Below, piece after piece: positions 50,781-60,406 of a stretch of DNA of 64,000 nucleotides. This DNA comes from Bacillus sp. SD088. GTDB taxonomy: Bacteria > Bacillota > Bacilli > Bacillales > Bacillaceae_C. Positions within the stretch are counted from its first letter, which is position 1. Each line of letters opens with the position of its first letter. The stretch is taken from positions 62,001 to 126,000 of the forward strand of contig NZ_JADIJK010000014.1 of assembly GCF_017355205.1 (NCBI RefSeq), in the 5' to 3' direction. Position numbers and translations under genes: made by a program. Below the pieces are notes generated by a model that did no database searches, was not told where the DNA came from, and worked only from the letters and a program-made list of their open reading frames with translations.

Positions 50781-51587
50781 TTAGGATGAGCTACTAAATA
50801 ACCTCTTCAATTTTACAAAGAAGCCTGTTTTTTCATCATCAAGCGATTGTAAGGGGACAGACTCTCCTAAAATTCGTCTGGCTATATTCCTATATGCAAT
50901 GGAAGCTTTACTATTAGGATTAAGCGCAATCGGCTCTCCTTGATTCGATGATTTTATCACTTCTGCATCATCTTGAACAATCCCCAGTAGATCAATCGAT
51001 AAATGCTGGGCGATCTCATCAACATCTAGGACATCGCCATCCTTCATCATTTGGCTACGGATTCTATTTATAATTAATTTTGGCGGTTCTAATGTGTCTT
51101 CCTTTTCCAATAAGCCGATAATCCGATCTGCATCACGGACAGCCGAAATTTCAGGTGTAGTGACAACAATGGCGCGGTCTGCACCAGCGACTGCATTTTT
51201 GTATCCTTGCTCGATTCCAGCTGGACAATCAATTAAAATATAATCATAATCTTGTTTCATATTGGAGATGAGTTGTTTCATTTGTTCAGGCGATACAGCA
51301 GTCTTATCACTTGTTTGTGCAGCTGGTAATAGGTATAAACGATCATCAAATCTCTTATCCTTCACTAAGGCTTGATGCGGTTTACATTTTTCTTCCACAA
51401 CATCAACAAGATCATAAATAATGCGACTTTCCAATCCTAATACAACATCAAGATTACGTAAGCCTATATCCGTATCAATTAAACATACCTTTTTCCCTTG
51501 CAGGGCAAGGGCTGTTCCAAGATTTGCGGAGGTAGTTGTTTTCCCAACTCCTCCTTTACCTGATGTAATCACAATCGCCTCACCCAT
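50781..51587 (-). CDS. minD: Septum site-determining ATPase MinD
   Basis: A 268-residue ParA/MinD ATPase that recruits MinC to membranes. The deviant Walker A is GKGGVGKTT at residues 10-18, with the second motif CPAGIEQGY. A C-terminal amphipathic membrane helix is visible (GFFVKLKRLFSSSS). It follows minC by one base. In Bacillus it is placed at the poles by MinJ and DivIVA rather than MinE, and no minE is present. Confidence 0.97.
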   Translation of the reverse strand: MGEAIVITSGKGGVGKTTTSANLGTALALQGKKVCLIDTDIGLRNLDVVLGLESRIIYDLVDVVEEKCKPHQALVKDKRFDDRLYLLPAAQTSDKTAVSPEQMKQLISNMKQDYDYILIDCPAGIEQGYKNAVAGADRAIVVTTPEISAVRDADRIIGLLEKEDTLEPPKLIINRIRSQMMKDGDVLDVDEIAQHLSIDLLGIVQDDAEVIKSSNQGEPIALNPNSKASIAYRNIARRILGESVPLQSLDDEKTGFFVKLKRLFSSSS

Positions 51588-51588
51588 T

Positions 51589-52269
51589 TTAACGTCCCCC
51601 TTTGAATCTTGTAATATTTGGTCTAATATGTTTCAAATTTTGCAATCTATCAATCATAATTTGTTGCGATTCATCTATGTAGGCACATTCCATTTGATGA
51701 TGTCCTTCCTGATCACGATCATCAGGGGGACGTGTGATACAGTCAGCAATCCGTAATTGTGAAGGTGTCATAAAAGAAGCGACAATGACTGCTTCCTTTT
51801 TACCTGCGAAACCAGCGTGGGCAATTCCTTTGAGAGCGCCCATGATAAAAATATTCCCACCAGCTCGAACGGTTCCACCAGGGTTCACATCTCCTACAAG
51901 TAATAAATCACCTGCCACTTCCAAGACCTGTCCTGATCTGACAATTGTCGTAACAGAGGTAATCAGTTGTTCATCTATAATTCGCTGCGATTCTTCCTTT
52001 GTTAAAACATTACTCACAATTTCTTCCACTACAAGGTTTTTTTGATCGCGTATTCGTTCCTTCAATTCCTGCTGTTGCTCTTCCGTTAACAATCGATTTC
52101 CAGCGAGAATGCGTACAGAAATAAGCGGACTATCGTTCTCTCGCCCATGTAAATTCACTAACTTCTCGTCCAGCTCTTGTAATAATGCTTCATAAGAACA
52201 AGTATCATTTAATTGTAATGAAAGACCATCTTTCGTTCCTTTTATCATGACATTTTGTCTATTTTTCAT
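51589..52269 (-). CDS. minC: Septum site-determining protein MinC
   Basis: A 226-residue inhibitor of FtsZ assembly with an N-terminal alpha/beta domain (VMIKGTKDGLSLQLND) and a C-terminal beta-helix (RSGQVLEVAGDLLLVGDVNP, RAGGNIFIMGALKGIAHAGF) that binds MinD. The start at 52269 follows homology, but no ribosome-binding site precedes it. A good AAAGGAG stands about 50 bases upstream without a suitable start codon, and in-frame TTGs at 52329/52326 would add 20 residues. The start is uncertain. Confidence 0.92.
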   Translation of the reverse strand: MKNRQNVMIKGTKDGLSLQLNDTCSYEALLQELDEKLVNLHGRENDSPLISVRILAGNRLLTEEQQQELKERIRDQKNLVVEEIVSNVLTKEESQRIIDEQLITSVTTIVRSGQVLEVAGDLLLVGDVNPGGTVRAGGNIFIMGALKGIAHAGFAGKKEAVIVASFMTPSQLRIADCITRPPDDRDQEGHHQMECAYIDESQQIMIDRLQNLKHIRPNITRFKGGR

Positions 52270-52445
52270 ATATAGCGGGCAAAGGAGACGTTCAATCGTT
52301 GACTGTGCCCTCTTATCTCCTTTCAACAACTAACTTCCATCGTGGTTCATTTCCTATATTTTAACGCAAATAACCAAAATCGTCATCTCTTGCTCATTCG
52401 ACAAATCTTGAAAAAACCCTCTTTTTTAAGAAAAGCGCAAGATTT

Positions 52446-52967
52446 TTATTCATGCAGTTCAATCTTTTTACGTTGCGTCAATAATTTTTTAAATGGAAAA
52501 TAAATAATCAAGAAAAAGATTTGATTGACGATCAGTGTAGGCCATAGTCTTCGATTTAGAAATTCCTGAATCCCCATATTATGCTGAAGTACAAATACAT
52601 TCAAACCATATACAACAAATTCAACTATTCCCACAGATAAAAGAGCAATAAAAAAGGTGGTAAGAATGTTTACTTGGACCACTTTAGCCATCTTAGAAGC
52701 TAAATAGACAACAATTGGGAGTAGAAATAAATAAACACCAATAATCTCCGTATAATACACATCGAATAAAAGACCAAAAATCGCTGCATAAATCAGGGTT
52801 CGGTTTCGCAGATAGAAAATCCCCATAACAATCAAGAGGACTAACAAAAAATGAGGGACCAATAGAATATCGTTTTTAATTGTTCCAGGTGGAGTTAGCT
52901 CGACAAAAACACTTTCACAATAAAAGCATACTGTTAAAAGAAGAGGAAGAATCAATCGTTGCATCAT
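52446..52967 (-). CDS. mreD: Rod shape-determining protein MreD
   Basis: A 173-residue integral membrane protein with five helices and the typical pattern IFGLLFDVYYTEIIGVYLFLL. It works with MreC and the elongasome in side-wall growth. Its start overlaps mreC by four bases. A 14-base fragment of an A-type left end (AAGAAAAGCGCAAG) lies directly after its stop codon. Confidence 0.93.
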   Translation of the reverse strand: MMQRLILPLLLTVCFYCESVFVELTPPGTIKNDILLVPHFLLVLLIVMGIFYLRNRTLIYAAIFGLLFDVYYTEIIGVYLFLLPIVVYLASKMAKVVQVNILTTFFIALLSVGIVEFVVYGLNVFVLQHNMGIQEFLNRRLWPTLIVNQIFFLIIYFPFKKLLTQRKKIELHE

Positions 52968-53830
52968 TCTTCCCCCTCATCTAAATCGGTTTGCTTCCCC
53001 ATTGTGCGTGCGACAACCATAACATGTTCAAAATCATAAAATTGAGCTGATGGCTCAATATAAGCAATTTGGGTTAGACCAAAACGATCCATTTCTACCG
53101 ATTTTACTTTTCCAATATCAAGTGCTTTTGGAAAGACCCCGCCAAGCCCAGAGGTAACTACATTTTGTCCTTCTTTTAATTTTTTATCAACCGGGATGTC
53201 CTTCATTAATAATAGCTTTTTGTCGGCATCATACCCATTTATCAACCCGTAGATGTCTTCTTTTCCTTGTATTTCAGCTGATACTCTATTTTGTGTATTT
53301 TCTGATGTCAATAACTCAACTGTCGCCGTCATTTTGGAGACACTTATCACTTTTCCAACTAACCCTTTTGCAGTGATCACAGCCATCTCTGTGTCCACCC
53401 CGCTGTTCGTTCCCCTATTAATAATGAATTTTTCGTCCCATCTTTCAGGGTTTCGACTAATAACGGTTGATTGAATTGTTTCATATTCACGTAGATCATC
53501 TGTTTTATCAAGGACATTCCTTAATTCCTTATTATCCTTTTTTAAATCAGCAATTTCCTTTTCTAACTTCGCTAAACCCTCTAATCGTGACTTTAGTTTC
53601 TTATTTTCAGTATATGTATTTTTTAAATCTTCTACATTCTCAAAGAAATTGGCAATACCATGAGCCGGTCTAGCAACAATTGATTGACCAAAACCAACCA
53701 CATCTTTAAAAAACTGCTCAGGTTTTGAAATATTATCCTTATCCCTCAAAGAAAAACCGATAAGCGAAACCAGGATAATAAGACTAACTAATAATATGAT
53801 TAGACGTTTATTTAGAAAAAAATGGGGCAT
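52964..53830 (-). CDS. mreC: Rod shape-determining protein MreC
   Basis: A 288-residue single-pass protein. A membrane helix lies at about 9-25, a coiled coil at about 60-105 (rich in Glu, Lys, Leu), and a double beta-barrel follows (NSGVDTEMAVITAKGLVGKV, VVTSGLGGVFPKALDIGKV). It scaffolds cell-wall synthases. I chose ATG at 53830 with GAGGTG 6 bases upstream. It is separated from mreB by a 181-base gap with a repeat remnant. Confidence 0.95.
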   Translation of the reverse strand: MPHFFLNKRLIILLVSLIILVSLIGFSLRDKDNISKPEQFFKDVVGFGQSIVARPAHGIANFFENVEDLKNTYTENKKLKSRLEGLAKLEKEIADLKKDNKELRNVLDKTDDLREYETIQSTVISRNPERWDEKFIINRGTNSGVDTEMAVITAKGLVGKVISVSKMTATVELLTSENTQNRVSAEIQGKEDIYGLINGYDADKKLLLMKDIPVDKKLKEGQNVVTSGLGGVFPKALDIGKVKSVEMDRFGLTQIAYIEPSAQFYDFEHVMVVARTMGKQTDLDEGEE

Positions 53831-53879
53831 CCCATACACCTCTAACTTTCAAAGCGGAAATAACGTAGCTATAGTAAAA

Positions 53880-54009
53880 GAAGTTCAAAAAGTAAGACAG
53901 GCTCAAAACGCAACGTCTTGTCCCTTCACATGCACGTCGCAACGCCGTTCTGACCCATGTCTTTGTGGCCTAAAAGTAGAAGCGCCAGTAGCAAGAACCG
54001 GCGCATCTT
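53880..54009 (+). repeat. Repeat remnant between mreB and mreC
   Basis: It begins AGTTCAAAAAGTAAGAC, like a B end, and carries CAACGTCTTGTC and CACGTCGCAACGCCG from the shared cassette. The right end is not recognisable. It appears decayed. Confidence 0.55.
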
Positions 54010-54011
54010 CC

Positions 54012-55031
54012 TTATCTAGAATCCTTAGCTTTATTCTTAAATAGGTCAATATGCTCTAAAGCCTTTCCTGTTCCAATCGCAACACAATCAAGTGGCTCAT
54101 CGGCAATTAACACAGGCATTTCCGTTTCTTTACCCATTACCTTGTCCAGGTTATGTAATAAAGCTCCTCCGCCTGTTAAAACAATTCCCCTATCCATAAT
54201 ATCTGCAGCTAATTCTGGCGGCGTTTTTTCCAATGTGTTCTTCACCGCATCGACAATAGCTGTTACAGTATCACTAAGCGCACCAGAAATCTCTTCAGCT
54301 GAAATCTCAATTGTCTTTGGTAAACCTGTAAGTAAATCACGACCTCTAATCTCCATTGGTGCGAGTCCTTCTACTTCTCCGGCTGAGCCAATTTCTACTT
54401 TGATCGCTTCTGCTGTACGATCCCCAATTAATAAATTATACTTTTTACGAATGTAGGCGATAATCGATTCATCGAAATTGTCTCCAGCGGTACGTATCGA
54501 CATGCTTGTAACAATTCCACCAAGAGAGATCACAGCGACCTCGGTTGTACCGCCGCCAATATCAACAACCATACTTCCTGTTGGTTCCCACACTGGTAAA
54601 TCAGCACCAATTGCTGCAGCAAAAGGCTCCTCGATTGGATAAGCATCACGTGCTCCTGCTTCTCTTGTTGCATCAAGAACGGCTCTTTGTTCTACAGCCG
54701 TAATACCTGATGGAACACAAACCATTACATACGGCTTTCCGCCCATTCCCTTCCCCTTAAGAGCTTGATTAATATAATACTTCATCATAGACGCAGTCGT
54801 TTCATAATCAGCAATGACACCATCTTTCATTGGACGTAAGGCAATAATATTACCCGGTGTACGACCAATCATATTTCTTGCATCATTTCCCACTGCAACA
54901 ATTTTTCTTGTGTCCGTTTGTAATGCAACGACAGATGGTTCTCGTAATACAATTCCTTTGTCTTTTGCAAACACTAGGGTGTTAGCCGTTCCTAAATCAA
55001 TCCCTAGATCTTTCGTACCTAATCCAAACAT
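54012..55031 (-). CDS. mreB: Rod shape-determining actin MreB
   Basis: A 339-residue bacterial actin. Phosphate motifs [17 protein letters not shown] (N-terminus) and [19 protein letters not shown], and the adenosine motif [14 protein letters not shown], are present. I chose ATG at 55031, giving [10 protein letters not shown], with GGGAG upstream. MreB guides the cell-wall elongation machinery. It is the first gene of mreBCD-minCD. Confidence 0.97.
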   Translation of the reverse strand: MFGLGTKDLGIDLGTANTLVFAKDKGIVLREPSVVALQTDTRKIVAVGNDARNMIGRTPGNIIALRPMKDGVIADYETTASMMKYYINQALKGKGMGGKPYVMVCVPSGITAVEQRAVLDATREAGARDAYPIEEPFAAAIGADLPVWEPTGSMVVDIGGGTTEVAVISLGGIVTSMSIRTAGDNFDESIIAYIRKKYNLLIGDRTAEAIKVEIGSAGEVEGLAPMEIRGRDLLTGLPKTIEISAEEISGALSDTVTAIVDAVKNTLEKTPPELAADIMDRGIVLTGGGALLHNLDKVMGKETEMPVLIADEPLDCVAIGTGKALEHIDLFKNKAKDSR

Positions 55032-55201
55032 TGTATGTATCTCCCTTTCCCATGCCATATGTCTTGTACGACATCTTCCTACAATTCATGTGGCAAAATT
55101 CACGATTTTTCGTATTTTATACAGACTTGATCTACTTAGTCTTACATAATTATTCAAAACGCCAGTATTATTATATCTTAACCTTTTTCAAAATAACAGT
55201 C

Positions 55202-55894
55202 TCACATATATCCTTTTTCTTTCATGCTGACATATTTTTTATCTCCGATTATTAAATGATCCAATACTTCAATCCCTAGCATTTTCCCACATTCCGCTAA
55301 GCGTCTGGTTACTTCAATATCTTCACGTGAAGGTGTTGGATCGCCTGATGGATGATTATGAAAGCAGATAACCGAGGCTGCCGCCCGTCGGAACGCTTCC
55401 TTAAACACTTCCCTAGGGTGAACGATAGACGCATTCAGACTCCCAATAAAAATTGTCTGTCGGTGCACCACTTGGTTTTTCGTATTCAAATATAGGACGA
55501 CAAAATGTTCCTGCGTGAGAAAACGCATGTCATTCATTACATAATTGGCGCCATCCTCAGGGCTCTTGATTACATAGCGATCATCATATGTTAAGTTGCT
55601 AATTCTTCGTCCTAGTTCAACAGCAGCCACTAGTTGAACAGCCTTCGCTTGACCAATTCCCTTAATACTTACTAGTTCTTCAAAAGCTGCCTCCTTTAGC
55701 CACATGAGACCATCGAATTTTGTTAAAAGACGATTAGCAAGTTGAAGGACCGATTCTGATTTTGTCCCTGTTCTTAAAAGAATTGCGATAATTTCTTGAG
55801 TAGATAAGCTTTGTGGACCTGTCTTAACCATACGCTCACGCGGACGGTCTGCGATAGGAAAATCTCTAATCATTAACGCCTTTTTCGTATCCAA
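55202..55894 (-). CDS. radC: RadC-family JAB domain protein
   Basis: A 230-residue protein with an N-terminal helix-hairpin-helix segment (LVSIKGIGQAKAVQLVAAVE) and a C-terminal JAB1/MPN metal motif (FHNHPSGDPTPSREDIEVT). The old link to DNA repair is not supported in several species, so its role is open. The TTG start has AAGGAGG upstream. The order maf-radC-mreB is conserved. Confidence 0.94.
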   Translation of the reverse strand: MDTKKALMIRDFPIADRPRERMVKTGPQSLSTQEIIAILLRTGTKSESVLQLANRLLTKFDGLMWLKEAAFEELVSIKGIGQAKAVQLVAAVELGRRISNLTYDDRYVIKSPEDGANYVMNDMRFLTQEHFVVLYLNTKNQVVHRQTIFIGSLNASIVHPREVFKEAFRRAAASVICFHNHPSGDPTPSREDIEVTRRLAECGKMLGIEVLDHLIIGDKKYVSMKEKGYM

Positions 55895-55921
55895 TATACT
55901 CCTCCTTATTATTATAGATGT

Positions 55922-56494
55922 TTATGAATAAGGAACAAGTCTCTTTTCCATTAAAAGACGAAATAATCGGGAGATCGGTAGACCTACAACAGAATAATAA
56001 TCCCCTTCAATAGATTTGACGAACAAGGAACCTAAACCCTGAATCCCATAAGCTCCTGACTTATCAAATGGTTCACCACTATCTAAATATTTTTCAATCT
56101 CTTGATCAGTTAATGGCCAAAAATCAACAGCTGTTTTTTCATAAAAACGTTCTATCTGCTGTTCATTGAGCAATGTAACACCTGTGTAAACAAAATGCCT
56201 CTTCCCCGAAAGGTTCCATAGCATTTGTTTCGCTTCTTTTCTATCAGTGGGTTTACCGAGGATTTTCTCGTTTGCAACAACAATCGTGTCTGCAGCAATA
56301 ATAGTAGAAGAAGGAAATTGTTGAGCGGCTACATTCGCTTTGCGAGAGGATAACATCATGACCATCTCTTCTGGCGGGTAATTTCGACTAATAGATTCAT
56401 CGACATTTGGTGAAAAAGTTGTAAATGGAATGTTTATTTTTTGAAGAAGTTCTTTTCTGCGGGGTGAAGTTGAAGCCAAGATGAGGTTCCTCAT
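55922..56494 (-). CDS. maf: Maf nucleotide pyrophosphatase
   Basis: A 190-residue Maf/Ham1-fold house-cleaning pyrophosphatase of the dTTP/UTP type. Visible blocks are LASTSPRRKELLQKI, ADTIVVANEKILGKP and the C-terminal VVGLPISRLFRLL. In B. subtilis Maf also influences septum formation when overproduced. It lies between spoIIB and radC. Confidence 0.95.
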   Translation of the reverse strand: MRNLILASTSPRRKELLQKINIPFTTFSPNVDESISRNYPPEEMVMMLSSRKANVAAQQFPSSTIIAADTIVVANEKILGKPTDRKEAKQMLWNLSGKRHFVYTGVTLLNEQQIERFYEKTAVDFWPLTDQEIEKYLDSGEPFDKSGAYGIQGLGSLFVKSIEGDYYSVVGLPISRLFRLLMEKRLVPYS

Positions 56495-56633
56495 GTGGTT
56501 GTCCTACCTTTCTCAAGATTGGGAGATACATAGCCTTATCTTACCAAGAAAACAAGAAAGAAACAAGCAGGTAGAGACGCTAATTATATGAAAATAAAGC
56601 GACAATCGACGAGACCGCAATGATGAGCTTAAT

Positions 56634-56664
56634 AAAGCAGCCATTCACTAAGATTGGCTGCTTA
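56634..56664 (-). terminator. Hairpin at the end of spoIIB
   Basis: AAGCAGCCA pairs with TGGCTGCTT. The stem overlaps the last codons of spoIIB; the T-run after it on the minus strand is short. Confidence 0.6.
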
Positions 56665-57664
56665 ATTGGTAGTAGATCGTAATGTAATTTAGTAAAGATT
56701 GTTGAACTTTTATTGCTTCCTCTTTATTTTCTGAGGAGTTTTCGAGACCTTTTAAAGCAGCTTGTAATTGCTCTTGCAAATTTACCGCTTCCTCATTTTG
56801 ATATACTCCATCCTTATAGGAGTCTATTAGTTGTAAACCATTCTGCGATACTTTCTCGTTTACATCCCCTCCCACTTCTCCTTTTACCGCTTCTCCAGCA
56901 ACAGTTTTAAAGTAATTTACCTCTTTTAAAAGCTGTTCTGCTTGTTCTTTGGATGCAAGCTTGATCGAGCTTTCCTTTAGTGACAGCTCTTTGGCCAAAA
57001 CATCTAAACCGCTCTCTTTTACATTTTTTTCCCACGATTCTACTTCTTGAAGTTCTCCTGCCACTCCTATAAATACATTATATTTTCCATCCATCTCTAA
57101 AATCGTTGTAGCATAGTTTTGATTGGTTAATTCCTTCGCTGCAGATTCAGCATTTTCCTTTGATGAATAAACCCCCGCTTGTAAAACAGGGACAGCCATT
57201 GCTGGCAGTGTTGCTTCGTAATCCGCACCAGGGTTTTTCTCTTCTCCTGACTTATCTTCTGCAGCAACTTGGTTCTGTGCAGTTGTGGTTGCTTGTATAT
57301 CTTCTCTTTTCATGATCTGCAAGAAGAAAGTCCCGAGCAATAATCCTACCGTTATAGCTAGTACAAAAGATATGATTGTTCTTTTAATCCCTAATGTAAA
57401 TGGACCATTGCCGAATCTATGAATATTGGGACGTTTTTTCGATTCGGTATGATGATTCACTTTAAATTCTGGAATCTCTGGCTCCTCTTCATTTGGTAGA
57501 ATCCATTCGAACTCCTCTTCATCGAGCATTTCTTCTGATGAGGCTGCGGATGTTTCTTCAGAAGCTGCTTGCCAATCATGCACAACCGTTTTTTCCTCAA
57601 AAGGGCGTTCTTTTCCATTTAATTTGATTTTAATTGTTGATTGTTGTCCATCTTCTTTTGTCAT
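56648..57664 (-). CDS. spoIIB: Stage II sporulation protein SpoIIB
   Basis: A 338-residue sporulation protein. It has an acidic cytoplasmic N-terminal region (about 1-90), one membrane helix near 100-120 (ISFVLAITVGLLLGTFFLQ), a SPOR-type domain at about 155-235 (VLQAGVYSSKENAESAAKEL) and a charged C-terminal tail. It helps engulfment by localising at the septum. I chose ATG at 57664 with GGGAGGT upstream. It sits between comC and maf as in B. subtilis. Confidence 0.9.
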   Translation of the reverse strand: MTKEDGQQSTIKIKLNGKERPFEEKTVVHDWQAASEETSAASSEEMLDEEEFEWILPNEEEPEIPEFKVNHHTESKKRPNIHRFGNGPFTLGIKRTIISFVLAITVGLLLGTFFLQIMKREDIQATTTAQNQVAAEDKSGEEKNPGADYEATLPAMAVPVLQAGVYSSKENAESAAKELTNQNYATTILEMDGKYNVFIGVAGELQEVESWEKNVKESGLDVLAKELSLKESSIKLASKEQAEQLLKEVNYFKTVAGEAVKGEVGGDVNEKVSQNGLQLIDSYKDGVYQNEEAVNLQEQLQAALKGLENSSENKEEAIKVQQSLLNYITIYYQLSSQS

Positions 57665-57710
57665 TCCTATTACCTCCCGCCCAGTTATTTTCCTCATGCT
57701 ATCATACAAC

Positions 57711-57742
57711 CCAAAAAAAAAGACGAAACTTTTGTCGTCTAG
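57711..57742 (-). terminator. Terminator after comC
   Basis: AGACGA pairs with TCGTCT with an 8-base loop, followed by nine T residues on the minus strand. Confidence 0.85.
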
Positions 57743-57790
57743 GAAAAAAAGGTTTTCGTCAATTTTTTTAGTAGAGTTTTTGAACATACT

Positions 57791-58534
57791 CTATTGGAAT
57801 AGAGATTGATACCATGTTAGGATAGGCTGATGGTAAAAGTAGGTAATGAGGGTTCCGATTGCAATAAACGGACCAAAAGGAATGGGTTTTTTTCTTTCAA
57901 AAAATCCGCAAGCCATACCGATGATCCCAATTATTGCGCCAAGAATATTGGCAAAAAAGAAGGAAATAAGCATAAATTTCGTCCCAAGCGCAAGTCCTAG
58001 TACTGTATATAACTTAATATCTCCTCCCCCCATTCCCCCTTTTGATAGAATCGCAATAAGCATTAGTAGAATAAACGCGACGGCTGCGCCTAGTAACGAA
58101 TCCCACCACGGTTGTAGAGGCTGAATCATTCGTTCGACGATAAATAAGATGGCAAAAAAAGCGAGGATTTTATCGGGAATAAGCATGAACTTTATATCTG
58201 TAATAAAAATAATGACAAATAATGTAATTAGGGTCCATGCAATTACTAATTCAAATGCCCAACCAATCCTTGAATAGGCATAGACAAATAAAAGAGCTGT
58301 GGCTAATTCCATAATCGGGTAAAAAGGAGAAATCGGCTGCTTACATTGTTTGCACTTTCCCCACTGAAGCAGAAATGACAGGACAGGAATTAACTCAAAA
58401 ACTGTTAGTGTTTTTCCACATCCAGGGCAGGCTGACGGAGGCTTCACAATCGATTGTTTGGCAGGAACTCTCAATCCCACCACATTCAAAAATGATCCCA
58501 AGATAAGAGCATAAACAAAAATAATAATTTTCAT
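57791..58534 (-). CDS. comC: Type 4 prepilin peptidase ComC
   Basis: A 247-residue polytopic aspartic protease (A24) that processes competence pseudopilins. The cytoplasmic four-cysteine motif is Cys36, Cys39, Cys61 and Cys64. The two catalytic aspartates lie in ITDIKFMLIPD and GGMGGGDIKLY. It has about seven or eight helices. It is the prepilin peptidase needed for DNA uptake in Bacillus. Confidence 0.95.
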   Translation of the reverse strand: MKIIIFVYALILGSFLNVVGLRVPAKQSIVKPPSACPGCGKTLTVFELIPVLSFLLQWGKCKQCKQPISPFYPIMELATALLFVYAYSRIGWAFELVIAWTLITLFVIIFITDIKFMLIPDKILAFFAILFIVERMIQPLQPWWDSLLGAAVAFILLMLIAILSKGGMGGGDIKLYTVLGLALGTKFMLISFFFANILGAIIGIIGMACGFFERKKPIPFGPFIAIGTLITYFYHQPILTWYQSLFQ

Positions 58535-58544
58535 TTTTCACCGC

Positions 58545-58992
58545 CTTTATCCCGCATTAACGGGCAGTAATCCCCCCACCTCAGCACTATAGAGAATACG
58601 GAGAAGCGTAGATGGGGAGACACTACCCGTATCTAACTCCAGCGCCTAGCAAATTTGCGGTTTCTGCTTGCGACAAGTCACCCCTTTTGGCTCATCGTGT
58701 TTCCTTTAACTTGTCAGAAACATTTAAATTTGTACGTCGCTAGACAGGCACTTTCGCCTTTTTGAGTAAAAGCCCGATTCGTTCAGGCAAACAAGATGCT
58801 GTTCACAAAGACACCACGTAGTGGACGTACAAGTGCAGGCGAGACCACCACTAGGACGGCGGGGATTTAGCCTGTGATCCTCTGAAATCAGTGGAGGATG
58901 AGGTAACAGGCTAAGTTCGCGACGACAATCACACCTCTGCACTAGCACATCCTCTACATCGAAAAATCCCCATTGATTGAAGTTTCACTTTA
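58545..58992 (-). repeat. Nested C-type and A-type repeats between folC and comC
   Basis: This 455-base gap holds no gene. From the left: TCCCGCATTAACGGGCAG through CACTACCCG is the reverse of the C-like block in the IS remnant at 40963. Then come an A-type right end (CTCCAGCGCCTAGC), an A left end (GACAGGCACTTTCGCCTTTTT at about 58754), cassette pieces (ACTAGCACATCCTCTACATC), and ATTGAAGTTTCACTTTA, the C-type end, which reaches the folC stop codon. The order suggests A inserted into C. Confidence 0.65.
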
Positions 58993-60345
58993 TTTCTCTT
59001 TTGGAAGATCAAAGGATGAACCAGTTTCCATTCTTAACTGAATCATTTCTTTCAAAAAGGGTTTTATTTCTGAGATAAAATATAGAGAACCAGTAATCGC
59101 TAAGATATCCGTCTCCTTCGCTGATAAAACCAATGTTCGGATCAGATTTTTCCAATCTTTATTACAGTGAGCTTCTGTATTACTTGATTTAGCTTGTAAT
59201 TCTTCTACCGATGCCGCTCTTGGAAAATCAAACTCAGTTAAATAAAGATCAACATTCATCGAGTTAATAACTGTAAACATATCTGTTAAATCTTTATCTT
59301 TTAATGCCGTAAATACCAGCTTTATTTTTTCTTTTGGAAAATGCGTCTCCACTGCTAATTTGAAGGCTTGTACGCCTTGTACATTATGTGGGCCATCAAT
59401 GAAGATCAGAGGTCGGTCATATAAGCGTTCTAGCCTTCCTGGCCAAAAGGCCTTTTGTAACCCGACTCGGAACTCAACATCTCGTATATTCAGCTGCCCT
59501 ATAGATTGCAAATAGGATAATGCTGCTAAAGCCGCTGCTGCGTTTTCTGTTTGATGCCGCCCCAACAATGATACTTGTAAGTGATCATATGAGGCCCATT
59601 TCGATTGATAGCTAAATTGTTCTCCATGCTCAATGGGATGATATTCCGTTATAAGGAAATCCTCGCCTATTTGATAAAATGGAGCTTTTTGCTGTATAGC
59701 TTCTTGCTTTAGCACAGATAAAACACGCTTATCTTGTGCCGCAGTAAATATAGGAATATTTGGTTTTATGATACCAGCCTTTTGGTAAGCAATTTCTTCA
59801 ATTGTATTACCCAATATTTGCATATGGTCCATGCCAACATTTGTAATGACGGAAGCAACAGGTCGAATGACATTGGTGGAATCATATCTTCCCCCCAAAC
59901 CTACTTCAAATAAAGCAACATCCACTCTTTGGATTTCACTAAAATAATAAAACGCCATCGTTGTGATTACTTCAAATTCTGTCGCTGGTCCTAGTTCCGT
60001 TTGTTCTATTTCCTCTGCAATTGGCTTGACTACATTCACTAATGCAGTGATTTCATCGTTATCAATTGGTTTTCCATTGATACTAATCCGCTCATTAAAT
60101 TGTTCAATAAAAGGTGAGGTAAATGTCCCCACTGAGTATCCAGCTTCATTTAGGATCGAACGCATATAAGTTACAGTAGATCCCTTTCCGTTCGTCCCTC
60201 CTACATGGATCACCCGAAGAATCTTCTCAGGATTTTCAAGACGGCTGAGCATCCATTCCATACGTTTTAGTCCTGGTTTTATCCCTAGTCGAAGCCGTGA
60301 ATGGATCCAATTAAGTGCTTCTGTATATGTATGTATCAACTTCAC
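58990..60345 (-). CDS. folC: Folylpolyglutamate synthase FolC
   Basis: A 451-residue Mur-ligase-fold enzyme that adds glutamates to folates. The P-loop is GGTNGKGST at 49-57, with LFEVGLGGRYDSTNV, GMDHMQILGNTIEEIAYQKAG and the C-terminal ligase domain (FWPGRLERLYDRPLIFIDG). It lies 61 bases after valS, in the conserved valS-folC order. The N-terminus is as in B. subtilis. Confidence 0.96.
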   Translation of the reverse strand: MKLIHTYTEALNWIHSRLRLGIKPGLKRMEWMLSRLENPEKILRVIHVGGTNGKGSTVTYMRSILNEAGYSVGTFTSPFIEQFNERISINGKPIDNDEITALVNVVKPIAEEIEQTELGPATEFEVITTMAFYYFSEIQRVDVALFEVGLGGRYDSTNVIRPVASVITNVGMDHMQILGNTIEEIAYQKAGIIKPNIPIFTAAQDKRVLSVLKQEAIQQKAPFYQIGEDFLITEYHPIEHGEQFSYQSKWASYDHLQVSLLGRHQTENAAAALAALSYLQSIGQLNIRDVEFRVGLQKAFWPGRLERLYDRPLIFIDGPHNVQGVQAFKLAVETHFPKEKIKLVFTALKDKDLTDMFTVINSMNVDLYLTEFDFPRAASVEELQAKSSNTEAHCNKDWKNLIRTLVLSAKETDILAITGSLYFISEIKPFLKEMIQLRMETGSSFDLPKEK

Positions 60346-60406
60346 ACCTTCTGTTCTGTATAAAGCGGGATTGTTGGATGATATTTAAAACAACCCCGCT
60401 CATTTA

